DNA of 64,000 bases from DATDPM01 sp963841995. Lineage in GTDB: Bacteria > Pseudomonadota > Alphaproteobacteria > DATDPM01. Both the position numbers and the translations under genes were made by a program. Below are positions 8,418 through 18,027 of the stretch, piece after piece. Under the pieces are notes generated by a model. That model worked only from the letters and a program-made list of their open reading frames with translations. It ran no database searches and was not told where the DNA came from. The number at the start of each line of letters is the position of its first letter. Positions within the stretch are counted from its first letter, which is position 1. The stretch covers positions 186,001 through 250,000 of the forward strand of contig CAWJEX010000017.1 of NCBI GenBank assembly GCA_963841995.1, read 5' to 3'.

Positions 8418-8972
8418 ATGGCTTACGACATAGAGACAGTCCGGCGCATCGCGATCACCGAGCGTCAGATCGATTGGAATCCTTATATTGTCGGCGCCGG
8501 CATCGGCGTGCTGAGCTGGCTCGTCATCGTCATCGTCGACGATCCGCTTGGCATTACAACCGCATTTTCGGCGCTGGCCGGCGGTGTCGCGATTCCTTTC
8601 CTGGGCGCCGACTCGGTGGCGCAGAATACTTACTGGAAGGCCACCCCACCGGCCCTCAATTACGGGGCGCTATTCCTCTTGGGCGTGATTTTGGGCGCGC
8701 TCGCTTCGGCGCTCGCCACGCGCAAATTCCGCATCGAGACCATTCCCGCGGTGTGGCGCGAGCGATTCGGATCTTCGCCGATGCGGCGCTTCAGCTGGGC
8801 GTTCCTCGCCGGTGCTCTCGAAATGTATGGGGCGCGCATGGCCGGCGGCTGCACCAGCGGCCACTCGCTTTCTGGCGGTCTGCAGCTCGCATTGTCGAGT
8901 TGGCTTTTTACCCTCGTCATCTTCACCGCCGCCATCGCCACCGGCCGGATCTTGTATCGCAGCACCCGTTGA
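8418..8972 (+). CDS. YeeE/YedE-family sulfur transporter, first half-protein
   Basis: The product is a 184-residue inner-membrane protein with about four to five membrane segments and the family signature GGCTSGHSLSGG, whose Cys is the conserved one near the pore of thiosulfate transporters of this family (TsuA/YeeE). A good ribosome binding site (GAGGAGG) precedes the ATG. The partner gene follows after 17 bases and carries the other half-signature, so the two halves probably assemble into one transporter. Likely cargo is thiosulfate or a related sulfur species. The FNR-type box upstream suggests induction when oxygen is low. Confidence 0.88.
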   Translation: MAYDIETVRRIAITERQIDWNPYIVGAGIGVLSWLVIVIVDDPLGITTAFSALAGGVAIPFLGADSVAQNTYWKATPPALNYGALFLLGVILGALASALATRKFRIETIPAVWRERFGSSPMRRFSWAFLAGALEMYGARMAGGCTSGHSLSGGLQLALSSWLFTLVIFTAAIATGRILYRSTR

Positions 8973-8989
8973 GTCAGGGAGAGAGGATC

Positions 8990-9538
8990 ATGAGCCTTCC
9001 GGTTACCGGAATTGCCACCTTGCCGCTGGGCGTGCTGTTCGGCTTTGCGTTCGGGTTTCTGCTGCAGCGCGGGCGCGTCGCGGATGCCAACGTCCTCATC
9101 AATCAGTTCCGGCTGCGCGATTTCACCGTCGTCAAGGTGATGCTCACCGCGATTATCGTCGGCGGCATCGGCTTCGTCTTGTTGCACCAATCCGGGCTTG
9201 CCGCCTATCACATCAAGCCGGCAAACCTCTTGGGCGTGGGCGTGGGCGCGGCGTTTTTCGGCATTGGCATGGCGGTTTCGGGTTATTGCCCGGGAACGGC
9301 CCTTGCCGCGCTCGGCACCGGCAGCGTCCACGCGCTCATCACAATCCTCGGCATGACGCTCGGCGCGATCCTTTACGCGCTTTCCTTCGACTGGATCAAA
9401 GCTAATATTTTTTCGATTGCGGCATTCGGACCGATTCGCTTGCCCGATGCGACAGGCATTCCCGATCTCGCCTGGTTCGCCGGTCTGACCGTGGTGGCTT
9501 TGGCATTGTTTGCGTGGGTCGAACGCCGCAATATTTAA
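8990..9538 (+). CDS. YeeE/YedE-family sulfur transporter, second half-protein
   Basis: The 182-residue membrane protein starts MSLPVTGIATLPLGVLFG and carries the signature SGYCPGTALAALGTG with the second conserved Cys. It has about five membrane segments. The start at 8990 is set by GAGAGGA just upstream; the frame remains open further upstream but only by overlapping the first gene. With that gene it forms a split version of a transporter usually made as one chain of about 350-400 residues. Confidence 0.88.
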   Translation: MSLPVTGIATLPLGVLFGFAFGFLLQRGRVADANVLINQFRLRDFTVVKVMLTAIIVGGIGFVLLHQSGLAAYHIKPANLLGVGVGAAFFGIGMAVSGYCPGTALAALGTGSVHALITILGMTLGAILYALSFDWIKANIFSIAAFGPIRLPDATGIPDLAWFAGLTVVALALFAWVERRNI

Positions 9539-9644
9539 GATCGAATAGAGGAACCTCTGTTTCCGGGGGTTCAGATATCCGGTCCCTGGCCGTGGCGAGG
9601 CAACAGCCTCGAATTTGGCCCCACGAAATTTGGAAAGAGCCGTC

Positions 9645-10511
9645 ATGAAAACCATCCTTGTACCGACCGGCGGAAGCGACACCGACGAGCCCGTTTTTTC
9701 GACCGCGCTTGCCGCGGCGAGGCTTCTCAACGCCCATTTGGAGTTCTTCCATGTGCGGATTGGCCCGGACGAGGCGGCGCGTTATATGCCGCACGTCGAA
9801 CACGCCCGCGGACCCGCCATCGCCGATGCGATGTCTCGGCTGGGGCACGAAGCAGCCGCTCGATCGGCCGCGGCGGCAGGTCATTTCCACGCATTCTGCG
9901 CGGGCGCAAAGATCACCATGGTCGACAAACCACATGGAGCGACCGCCGTGACGGCAAGCTGGCGCGAGGAAAAGAACGATGCGGTCTCCCGCCTCATGCT
10001 TCGTGCACGGCATAACGATCTTGTCGTCTTGGGCCGCGCTGCCGCACCAAACGGCCTGCCGCCCGCCTTTTTGGAGACGCTAATGCTCGGCTGCGGCCGC
10101 CCGGTCCTGATTGCAGCGGCGAAGGCGCCGCGTCAGTCGATCGGCACCGTGATGGTGTGCTGGAAGGAGACACCCGAGGCCGCGCGCGCGGTCACCGCAG
10201 CCATGCCGCTGCTGGTCCGGGCCGAACGCGTGGTCTTCGTCGCCGTGACCGAGGACGAACAGGGCTTGGGCGAGGCACTAACCGACATCGCCCGCCAGAT
10301 GGAGTGGCACGGTGTTCGCGCCGAAGCGCAACTCAAAGCCTCCGACGGGCGCGCGATTGCGGAACAACTGGCGTCCAGCGCAGCAGCCTGTCATGCCGAC
10401 CTGATGGTCATGGGCGCATATGGACACGCAAGAGTGAGGGAGCTGATCTTCGGCGGCTGCACACAATCCGTTCTCGATTACGCGGACGTGCCCGTTTTCA
10501 TCCTGTACTGA
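9645..10511 (+). CDS. Tandem universal stress protein (UspA family)
   Basis: The 288-residue cytoplasmic protein begins MKTILVPTGGSD and has two Usp domains. The second ends in the nucleotide-binding signature MGAYGHARVRELIFGG. The first lacks a complete G-2X-G-9X-G motif, so only one half may bind ATP. It lies downstream of the sulfur transporters and converges on the P-type ATPase gene. Such proteins are often under oxygen-limitation control together with their neighbours, which fits the FNR-type box at 8348. Confidence 0.9.
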   Translation: MKTILVPTGGSDTDEPVFSTALAAARLLNAHLEFFHVRIGPDEAARYMPHVEHARGPAIADAMSRLGHEAAARSAAAAGHFHAFCAGAKITMVDKPHGATAVTASWREEKNDAVSRLMLRARHNDLVVLGRAAAPNGLPPAFLETLMLGCGRPVLIAAAKAPRQSIGTVMVCWKETPEAARAVTAAMPLLVRAERVVFVAVTEDEQGLGEALTDIARQMEWHGVRAEAQLKASDGRAIAEQLASSAAACHADLMVMGAYGHARVRELIFGGCTQSVLDYADVPVFILY

Positions 10512-10660
10512 GCGGAATTCGGAACACCGTTGTGAACGCCTTCGCCGTTGCCGCAATGTAAATCGCCTTAGGGTGACAACGGCCGAATTCCCGCCACAGG
10601 CCCGGCCATCGGCGGCGAATCGAACCGATTGCACAGGCATCGACAAGCGGATGATCCTCG

Positions 10661-13000
10661 TCACTCGATCCGCAGTGCCGACATGACCGGCAGCTTGATC
10701 TGATCCAGAATCAGCGCGAACCCGATAGCGGCGGCAGCGATAGCGACCATAAAGCGCCACGGCAGCGGCTCCATCAGGATGCCGGACAACGCGAGCGTCG
10801 AGACAATGGCAATGTCCGCCACGGACGATACCAGGAGCCAAATACTCGGCATCGAATGCCACATGCGGCGCCGCTCCCTTAGGACGTACAGTACGGCTTG
10901 GTTGCCGAGCACGATTGTCACGAACGTTAGCGTCTGCAGTTCCCCCGGCCCAAGGCCGAACCCGATTTTTCCAAACCCCAGCACCGCGCTCGAAAAGCCG
11001 AGCTTGCAAACTCCGAAGATGACGCCGCCGGCGAAGATACGGCGCATGCTCCAGACGCTGGGCCGGGGTGCGGCGCTTGCACGGTCGGTAGTGAGCGACA
11101 TGGTGAGGAAGTCGTTCGTTACCAGCAGCAGGACCATCAGCATTGGCGTCATAACCGCATGCGCCGTGACGCCGAGCCCGACGGCCAACAGAAGGACAAG
11201 CTCGATTTTCTTGACCAACATGTTGAGCGTGTAGGTCAGCAACCGCTGGAAGGCGATCCTCCCTTCGCTGACGGCGAACACGATGCCGGAAAGCCCCGGT
11301 TCGGTCAGCACCATGCCAGCCGCGGCTTTTGCGACATCGGTCGCTGAGGAGACGGCGATTCCAATCTGTGCCTGCCGCAGAGCGGGCGCATCGTTCGCGC
11401 CGTCGCCGCACATGCCGACCACATGGCCGTTTTGCTGCAGAGCCTTCACCAGCCGGTACTTCTCTTCGGGAATGACGCGGGCGAACACGCCGAACTCCTG
11501 GCCGCTCAGCGCTTCGGTGAGCCGCTCAGGGGGACACACGGTGTCTGCAATGCCGACCTTGCGGGCGATCGCGGTCGCCGTAACCGGAGAATCGCCTGTG
11601 ACCATGACGGTGTGGACGCCCATGTCGCGAAGCGCTTTGATGAGCGCTGCGGAATCCGCGCGCGGAGGGTCGCTGAGAGCGATAAGACCCGCCAGACGGG
11701 GCGACTTCGGCGGGCCCGCCGCGACCGCAATGACTCGGTGTCCTTGTGCACCAAGATCGTCCACCAGACGCCGGGCGTCCGTGGGTACCTCGGCGACATC
11801 AGCAATCGCTTGAAAAGCTCCCTTAACGATCCGCAACTCGTTCCCGTCGCGATCGACGGCGAGGGCTTCCGACATCTTGGTTGTCGGATCGAAGGGGACG
11901 AAACGCACGAGCCGTTCCATTATTTCGCCGCTCCGAGCCTTGGCTGCCGCCCGTCGGATCGTGGCGTCGATTGGATCCTGGTCCGCTTCGGAGCTTGCGA
12001 GCGCTGCCAATGTCAATACGCGCTCGCGATCGAACCCCGGCATTGCCGATACTTGCTCGACCTCCAGCGCATTGCGCGTCAACGTGCCGGTCTTGTCGGA
12101 GCATAAGACATCCATTGCCGCCGCCTCGTGCGCCGCCGAAAGGCGCGTCAACAGAACCCCGCGTCGGGCAAGCATCTGGGCGCCGATCGCCGCCGACAGG
12201 GTGAATGTAGCCGGTAATGCGACCGGAATGGTGGCCAGGAGCGCCGTAAGCGCCAGACGGACCAACTCGGCGGACGGCAACGCGATGACATGCGCATATG
12301 CGACAATGAAAACGACGATGGCGCCGTTCACCACGGCGAGATTCCGCACCGCCCCAAGGATAGCGGCTTGCTCGGTGCTGGCGGCATGGGCCACGCGCAC
12401 CAGCTCGGCGGCGCGGCCGAAATAGGTGTTCGAGCCGGTCTTAGTCACCTCGGCGATTGCCTGGCCGCGGCGTACCAAGGCGCCGGCGTAGACCTGATCG
12501 CCGGCATTCGCATCGACCGGAACGGATTCGCCGGTCACCATCGATTGGTCGACCATCACGGAACCCGATACGATACATGCATCGGCGGGGACCAATGCGC
12601 CGAGCGGCAGCCTGATCGCGTCGCCGGGCACCAGTTCCGCCGCCGGGCGTTTCAGCCATTCGCCGTCGCGGCGCACCAGGGCAGTCGGTGCGAGCTGCTT
12701 CTTGAGCGCCGCGAGTGCGGCGGTCGCCCGGTTTTCCTGAAGCAGGCCAAGGATCGCGTTGAAGACGAGAAGGCCGCCGATCACGGCTGCTTCGACATAC
12801 TCGCCGAGCCCAACCTGAAGGATGATTGCCGCTTCCAGCAACCACGGCACGGGTGCCCAGAACTTCGCAAGAAAGGTCCGCGAAAACGAATGCGTCTCTT
12901 CGGCGACGGTATTTAGACCGAACTCTTCGAGCCGCCTGCGAGCTTCGTCGCCTGTCAAGCCTAGGGCACTCGGTGCCGCCACTGGGATCTTCACGGACAA
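10661..13000 (-). CDS. P-type H+-transporting ATPase (type IIIA)
   Basis: This 779-residue protein resembles plasma-membrane proton pumps. Visible motifs are TGES of the actuator domain, CSDKTGTLT with the phosphorylated Asp, KGA in the nucleotide domain, MVTGDSP and GDGANDAPAL. Eight to ten membrane helices fit the hydrophobic pattern. The C-terminus ends soon after the last helix, so it lacks the long autoinhibitory tail of plant and fungal pumps. It likely exports protons at the expense of ATP to manage pH or membrane potential. Confidence 0.92.
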   Translation of the reverse strand: MSVKIPVAAPSALGLTGDEARRRLEEFGLNTVAEETHSFSRTFLAKFWAPVPWLLEAAIILQVGLGEYVEAAVIGGLLVFNAILGLLQENRATAALAALKKQLAPTALVRRDGEWLKRPAAELVPGDAIRLPLGALVPADACIVSGSVMVDQSMVTGESVPVDANAGDQVYAGALVRRGQAIAEVTKTGSNTYFGRAAELVRVAHAASTEQAAILGAVRNLAVVNGAIVVFIVAYAHVIALPSAELVRLALTALLATIPVALPATFTLSAAIGAQMLARRGVLLTRLSAAHEAAAMDVLCSDKTGTLTRNALEVEQVSAMPGFDRERVLTLAALASSEADQDPIDATIRRAAAKARSGEIMERLVRFVPFDPTTKMSEALAVDRDGNELRIVKGAFQAIADVAEVPTDARRLVDDLGAQGHRVIAVAAGPPKSPRLAGLIALSDPPRADSAALIKALRDMGVHTVMVTGDSPVTATAIARKVGIADTVCPPERLTEALSGQEFGVFARVIPEEKYRLVKALQQNGHVVGMCGDGANDAPALRQAQIGIAVSSATDVAKAAAGMVLTEPGLSGIVFAVSEGRIAFQRLLTYTLNMLVKKIELVLLLAVGLGVTAHAVMTPMLMVLLLVTNDFLTMSLTTDRASAAPRPSVWSMRRIFAGGVIFGVCKLGFSSAVLGFGKIGFGLGPGELQTLTFVTIVLGNQAVLYVLRERRRMWHSMPSIWLLVSSVADIAIVSTLALSGILMEPLPWRFMVAIAAAAIGFALILDQIKLPVMSALRIE

Positions 13001-13410
13001 GGCTCCACCGTATCGATGACCATCGTCATGCGCCCGTACGACAACACTCGCGCATCACGTCAACATCGCTGTTCAGTGATCAACACGGAATGATTGTCGC
13101 ATAACATCGCCAGCCGCACTATTCTTTGGAATGCTATGATCGCGCCGGGGTCGAGCGCATTCGCTCGGGTCGGCGGGAAGATCACCTCACGGGTTGTTCC
13201 GCCCGAAAATTCTGTCCGCCCGAAAATTCTTCGAGTTTCGTCGACGAGATCTTCTTGGTCGCTTCACATGCGCGGCCGGTCCTTATATGAGAACCGGCTG
13301 CCGTTAAGGGAGCAGGCACAAGGCTGCCGTAGCGCGAGGTTTCAGCGGAGATAAGGCTGATCCTCGTCAGCACCCTGCTCGATATGCCCAGAAGTTCACA
13401 CATGGTCGCC
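13001..13410. other. Intergenic region with a tandem repeat and a possible gene remnant
   Basis: A unit reading CCGCCCGAAAATTCT occurs twice in tandem, about 17 bases apart (near 13199-13231). A minus-strand frame at 13182-13403 starts MCELLGISSR, which resembles the start of class II glutamine amidotransferases (the Cys2 nucleophile in MCELLG), but the similarity fades after about 25 residues and the frame stops at 73. It could be a decayed gene or chance. Nothing else is recognised. Confidence 0.4.
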
Positions 13411-16400
13411 CTACGTTGTCGCGATCGGCGTCTGACTCGCAGGGCCGAATCCCTGTCGATCGTCGCGCAGCCAAACGTAAAGCGCAGGGATCACGAGCAC
13501 GGTGAGTGCAGTCGAGGAAGCGAGCCCGAACACCAGCGAGATCGCGAGTCCCTGAAAGATGGGATCCGCGAGAATGAAAGCGGCGCCGATCATCGCCGCG
13601 GCAGCGGTAAGAAATATGGGTTTGAATCGGACTGCGCCCGCCTCCAGAAGGGCGCTGCGCAAGGGAACACCGGGTTGGTACCGCTGCCGGATGAAATCGA
13701 CCAGCAGGATCGAATTGCGCACGATGATTCCGGCAAGAGCGATGAATCCGATCATCGAGGTCGCGGTGAACGGCGCGCCCAGCCACCAATGGCCGAGCAC
13801 GATGCCGATGAGGGTAAGCGGCACCGGCACCAGAATGACGAGTGGCAGGCGGAATGAGCCGAACTGCGCCACGACGAGCAGATAGATTCCCAGAATCGCC
13901 GCGGCGAAGGCGGCGCCCATGTCGCGGAAGGTGACATAGGTGACCTCCCATTCGCCGTCCCAAAGCAGCGAGGTCTTCGCTTCATTGAGCGGCTGGCCGT
14001 GGTAACGAATCTCGGGACGAGCCGCCGCATCCCAATCCATGTGATTGATGCGATCCTGAACAGCGAGCATGCCGTAGATCGGCGCCTCGAAACGGCCCGC
14101 GAGCTCGGCCGTCACCATTTCGAGGAAGCGGCCGTCGCGCCGGAATAGGGGATGCGAAGCCGGCTCTGGCTTGACGGTCACGACATCGCCCAACTCCACG
14201 TTACGACCCTGTCGCACCGTCCCCCCCGCTGGCACAGGCGTGGAGAGGATGTGCTCGCCCATCCAAAGTGCGCGCTTCGGCATTCGCACGGAAATATCGA
14301 TCGGCTTGGTTCCCTGGCCCTTCTGGGAATAGCCGATCTTGACGCCTCCGATGATGGCGGCAATGGTGTCGTAAACGGCCTGTTCCTCGACTCCGTAATA
14401 CTCCAGGCGTTCCTGGTCGATCGCGAAGCGCAGACGCTCGCCGGGCGCATGCATCGTGTCGTCGACGTCGGTGATGAAGTCGACGCTCTCGAAGGCTTGC
14501 CGGACTTTCTGCGCTGCGGCCAAGCGCGTCGTCTCGTCGGGGCCGTAGACCTCGGCCAAGAGCGTCGCCAATACCGGTGGTCCGGGCGGGACTTCGACGA
14601 CGCGGATCGCCGTGCCCGGCGGGCGTTGCAAATCGGCGAGCCGACGGCGAACATCAAGGGCGATGGCGTGGCTCGCCCGCGTGCGCGCCGACTTCGGCGC
14701 CAGGTTTACTTGCAGATCGCCGAGCTCGGGACTATCGCGCAGGTAATAATGCCGAATGAGGCCATTGAAGTTGAAGGGGGCTGCCGTGCCGGCATAGGCC
14801 TCGATCGAGGTGAGTTCGGGCAAGTCTTTCAGCCGCTCGGCGGCGCTCGTGAGTAGGCGCTCGGTATCCTCGAGCGTCGAGCCTTTCGGCAAATCCGCGA
14901 CGACCTGCAGCTCCGATTTGTTGTCGAAGGGGAGCAGCTTTACCGTCACGTCCTTGGTTGCAAACAGCCCGCACACGGCGAGCGTGGCCGCGGCCGCGGC
15001 GAGCAAGAATAGTTTGGAGCGCCTGCGGCCAGTCAGAAGCGGGCGCGCGATTCGGATATAGAAACGACCGAACGCGTCATGTTTGTCCGCCGCCGGGCCG
15101 GCGGTATCCGCGGCGGCGGCATGACGCCGGCCAATTCGGAAGAGCAGCCAGGGTGTGATCGTGACGGCGACGAAGAACGAGAAAATCATGGCCATCGAAG
15201 CGTTCGCCGGAATCGGGCTCATATAAGGTCCCATCAGACCGCTCACGAACATCATCGGCAGCAGCGCCACGATGATGGTCAGCGTCGCCACGATGGTCGG
15301 GTTGCCGACTTCGGCCACGGCTTCGACCGCTGTGATGATCAAATCGCCGCTCGACCCGCGGCGCCAGTGGCGGACGATGTTCTCGATCACCACGATCGCG
15401 TCATCGACCAGAATGCCGATGGAAAAGATCAGCGCAAAAAGACTGACGCGGTTTATCGTGTACCCCATCAGCCAAGCGGCGAATAGCGTCAGGGGGATCG
15501 TCGTTGGAATGACCACGAGCACCACGATTCCCTCGCGCCACCCGATCGTGAGCGTGATCAACGCCACGATCGAGACGGTGGCGAGCGCCAAATGGAACAG
15601 CAGCTCGTTGGCCTTGCCGCTCGCGGTTTCGCCGTAGTTTCGGGTCACCGTCACCGAGACGTCGTTCGGGATGAGCGAGCCTTTGACCGTTTCGAGACGC
15701 CGGATAACATCGTTGGCGACGACGACGGCATTCGCGCCCTGTCGCTTGGCGAAGGCGACCGCGACCGCCGGTCGACGGTCCAGCGCGCCTTTGCCGTCGG
15801 GCGTGAAACGCCAAGCCCGGTGCTCCGGTTGAGCGGCTCCGACTGTCACGTTGGCTACGTCCTTGACGTAGACGGGCCGCCCGTCGCGCGAGGTCAACAG
15901 CAGGAGACCGATATCCGGTACGCCCTGCAGTGTTTGGCCGGCGACGACGGGAACGTTGCGTCCGGCGTCGCGGAAGGCTCCGACAAGGAAAGAACGATTG
16001 GCATTTTCCAATTTGTCGACGAGCTGGTTCAGCGTGATGCCGTAAAGCGCCAGCCGTTCGGGATCCGGTTCGACCCGAATCTGATTGGAGCTGCCGCCGA
16101 CGATATAGGTCAATCCGATGTCGTCGACCTTGACGAGCTCGTGCTGAAGCTCCTGGGCGATTTGGTAAAGGCCGTTGTCGTCCCAGCGGTCGGCATGGCC
16201 GGGTTTCGGCTCGAGGGTCAGCGTCACGATGGCGACGTCATTGACGCCGCGGCCGATGATGATCGGCTCCGGAATCCCCTTCGGCAGGTCGCCAATATTG
16301 GCGCGGATCTTTTCGTGCACCCGCAACAACGCGGTGTCCTCGTCGGTGCCGACGAAGAAGCGCGCCGTGACGACGACCGAATCGTCCTGGGTGTTCGAAT

Positions 16401-16656
16401 AGACGTGTTCGACGCCGTTGATTCCCTTGATGATGTCTTCCAGCGGCTTGGTGATCAGCTCGATCGCGTCGTTCGCCTTGTAGCCGTTCGCGGTCACCAT
16501 GATATCGACCATGGGAACGCTGATTTGTGGCTCTTCCTCGCGCGCCACCGAAAGAAGGGCGATCGTGCCGACCGCCACCGCGGCAAGAAGAAGCAGAGGG
16601 GTGAGCGGTGAATCGATGAATAAGCGGGTCAACCGGCCCGATAAACCGAGCTTCAT
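13411..16656 (-). CDS. RND-family efflux permease
   Basis: The 1081-residue inner-membrane transporter has the two-fold RND layout: a membrane helix near residues 17-35, a large periplasmic domain, six helices starting near residue 350, then a repeat of the pattern. The helix 4 motif reads GILVDDAIVVIEN, with the paired Asp residues needed for proton coupling. Its start overlaps the adaptor gene stop by four bases. It is closer to AcrB-like HAE1/CzcA-type pumps than to SecD. No outer-membrane channel is encoded nearby, so a shared TolC homologue is expected. The divergent sulfur-sensing repressor suggests that reactive sulfur induces it. Confidence 0.92.
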   Translation of the reverse strand: MKLGLSGRLTRLFIDSPLTPLLLLAAVAVGTIALLSVAREEEPQISVPMVDIMVTANGYKANDAIELITKPLEDIIKGINGVEHVYSNTQDDSVVVTARFFVGTDEDTALLRVHEKIRANIGDLPKGIPEPIIIGRGVNDVAIVTLTLEPKPGHADRWDDNGLYQIAQELQHELVKVDDIGLTYIVGGSSNQIRVEPDPERLALYGITLNQLVDKLENANRSFLVGAFRDAGRNVPVVAGQTLQGVPDIGLLLLTSRDGRPVYVKDVANVTVGAAQPEHRAWRFTPDGKGALDRRPAVAVAFAKRQGANAVVVANDVIRRLETVKGSLIPNDVSVTVTRNYGETASGKANELLFHLALATVSIVALITLTIGWREGIVVLVVIPTTIPLTLFAAWLMGYTINRVSLFALIFSIGILVDDAIVVIENIVRHWRRGSSGDLIITAVEAVAEVGNPTIVATLTIIVALLPMMFVSGLMGPYMSPIPANASMAMIFSFFVAVTITPWLLFRIGRRHAAAADTAGPAADKHDAFGRFYIRIARPLLTGRRRSKLFLLAAAAATLAVCGLFATKDVTVKLLPFDNKSELQVVADLPKGSTLEDTERLLTSAAERLKDLPELTSIEAYAGTAAPFNFNGLIRHYYLRDSPELGDLQVNLAPKSARTRASHAIALDVRRRLADLQRPPGTAIRVVEVPPGPPVLATLLAEVYGPDETTRLAAAQKVRQAFESVDFITDVDDTMHAPGERLRFAIDQERLEYYGVEEQAVYDTIAAIIGGVKIGYSQKGQGTKPIDISVRMPKRALWMGEHILSTPVPAGGTVRQGRNVELGDVVTVKPEPASHPLFRRDGRFLEMVTAELAGRFEAPIYGMLAVQDRINHMDWDAAARPEIRYHGQPLNEAKTSLLWDGEWEVTYVTFRDMGAAFAAAILGIYLLVVAQFGSFRLPLVILVPVPLTLIGIVLGHWWLGAPFTATSMIGFIALAGIIVRNSILLVDFIRQRYQPGVPLRSALLEAGAVRFKPIFLTAAAAMIGAAFILADPIFQGLAISLVFGLASSTALTVLVIPALYVWLRDDRQGFGPASQTPIATT

Positions 16657-17636
16657 GGCTTGGTTATGACATCGCCGTCATGCAGTCCGGAAAGGATCTC
16701 GAGACCGTTGTCGACAGGCATTCCCGGCTGCACGACAACCTCGCTGCCATCGGCAAGCTTCACGTAGCTCACACCGAACCGGCGATAGACGAAGTCCAGG
16801 GGGACGACCAAGGCTTGGCGCGTTCCGGTCGCGACGTAGACGCGCGTGCGCTCGCCGACGAAATAATCGCCGAGACCTTCGACCTCGACGTCGGCGATGA
16901 CCCGGCCCTGGTCAATCTCGGGATAGACGAGTTTCACCGTGCCGTGACGCAGGGTCTCTGGAGTTTCTTCTTGCAGGCCGCGGGCTCCGATCAAAATAGT
17001 GTCCCCCGCCTTGATGAAGCGCGCGTGGCGTTCGGGCAACTGCAGGCGCAGGATGTAATTTTCCGTCGCGACGATTGCGATCGTCTCGCCGGGCAATACG
17101 ACGCTGCCCGCAGCGACGGGAACCTTCAGAACGCGGCCGGGCCCGGGCGCTAGGACCGCGCCCTCGGCCGATTGCTGGACGATGACGTCGCGCTCGGACT
17201 GCACTGCCTTGAGATTGCGCTCGGAAATGTCGAGCTGTGTCCGCGCCTGATCGAGCCGTGCCTGGGTCACGGTGCCGGAACGGCGCAATTCCTGCGCTCG
17301 ATCGAAATCGAGACGGGCCTGGTCGCGCTGTGCTTGCTGGGCCTGAATGCGCGCGTCGAGACCCTGCATCTGGAGCGACAACTTCGGATCGACGACGAGA
17401 GCGATCCGGTCGTTCGCGGCGACCCGATCGCCCTCTTTCACCTTGAGTTCGGCGATCGTTCCGCCGATGCGCGATCGCGCGGGAAGTTCGTGTACCGGCT
17501 CGACCGTCGCGATCATGGCCTTGCGGTCGTCGACGGTACTGGCAGTGACGGTCCAACTCTCGGCAGCCGCCACTACCGGGGTAAGACCCAAAATCAAGGC
17601 GGCAAAAAAGGTCGAAAAATTCTTGGGCATCGTCAA
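16653..17636 (-). CDS. RND periplasmic adaptor (membrane fusion protein)
   Basis: This 327-residue protein begins with a signal peptide ending near VVAAAES. It has the biotinyl-lipoyl-like half-motifs on either side of a coiled-coil hairpin (about residues 85-150, rich in Gln, Arg and Leu heptads) and a beta-barrel domain. It links the RND permease to an outer-membrane channel. The gene is the first of a two-gene operon and is divergent from the ArsR-family gene with a 57-base shared control region. There is no lipoprotein Cys. Confidence 0.9.
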   Translation of the reverse strand: MTMPKNFSTFFAALILGLTPVVAAAESWTVTASTVDDRKAMIATVEPVHELPARSRIGGTIAELKVKEGDRVAANDRIALVVDPKLSLQMQGLDARIQAQQAQRDQARLDFDRAQELRRSGTVTQARLDQARTQLDISERNLKAVQSERDVIVQQSAEGAVLAPGPGRVLKVPVAAGSVVLPGETIAIVATENYILRLQLPERHARFIKAGDTILIGARGLQEETPETLRHGTVKLVYPEIDQGRVIADVEVEGLGDYFVGERTRVYVATGTRQALVVPLDFVYRRFGVSYVKLADGSEVVVQPGMPVDNGLEILSGLHDGDVITKP

Positions 17637-17677
17637 CAGCCTCGCGCCAGTTCCGTGTTGACGAATATATTACGTTC

Positions 17678-17690
17678 TACTAAATTAGTA
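17678..17690. promoter_or_regulatory. Putative operator of the ArsR/BigR-like repressor
   Basis: TACTAA-A-TTAGTA is a perfect interrupted palindrome in an AT-rich stretch (17662-17693) lying between the divergent adaptor and repressor genes. It begins 16 bases upstream of the repressor start. AT-rich palindromes in this position are typical BigR/ArsR operators. One site could control both directions. Confidence 0.6.
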
Positions 17691-17693
17691 TAT

Positions 17694-18008
17694 GTGAAAG
17701 TAAGCATCGATCGGCTCAAATCTCACGCCCAGGAGGCGGCCAAGCTGATGAAGGCACTGGCCAATCCGCACCGCTTGATGATCCTCTGCGAACTGCAGAA
17801 AGGAGAGCGCTCAGTGGGCGTTCTCCGGCGGCTGGTCGGCCTGCAACAGTCGCCGCTTTCCCAGCACCTCGCCAAGCTGCGCCGCGACGGCCTGGTGGCA
17901 ACGCGGCGCGAGTCCCAGACCATCTATTATTCGTTGGCCAGTTCCGGCGTGACAAAACTCATCGGTGTCCTTTACGACATTTACTGTCCTAAAGTGCGAC
18001 GCGCCTAA
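17694..18008 (+). CDS. ArsR/SmtB-family repressor of the BigR/SqrR type
   Basis: This is a 104-residue winged-helix repressor starting at GTG 17694, with PHRLMILCELQKGE, then the recognition region QQSPLSQHLAKLRRDGLV and the wing TRRESQTIYYSLA. Cys32 and Cys98 (in DIYCP) are 66 residues apart, the same spacing as the two redox cysteines of SqrR (41 and 107) and BigR, which form a polysulfide bridge on contact with sulfane sulfur and then release DNA. No metal-site His/Cys cluster is visible. Neighbouring sulfite-oxidation genes fit a sulfur-sensing role. Confidence 0.85.
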   Translation: MKVSIDRLKSHAQEAAKLMKALANPHRLMILCELQKGERSVGVLRRLVGLQQSPLSQHLAKLRRDGLVATRRESQTIYYSLASSGVTKLIGVLYDIYCPKVRRA

Positions 18009-18027
18009 CTCACGAAAGGAAAACTCC

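Noticed and set aside
8062..8433. Possible gene before the YeeE-like transporter
   Set aside because: No family resemblance, no ribosome binding site, and the frame runs over the FNR-type box and the start of the next gene.
13001..13410. Tandem Cs and As as a CRISPR or origin-like repeat
   Set aside because: Only two units of about 17 bases; no array, no spacers, no cas genes. No CRISPR array was seen anywhere in the window.
17694..18008. Metal-sensing ArsR/SmtB repressor
   Set aside because: No metal-site Cys or His cluster is visible; the two Cys match the spacing of persulfide sensors.
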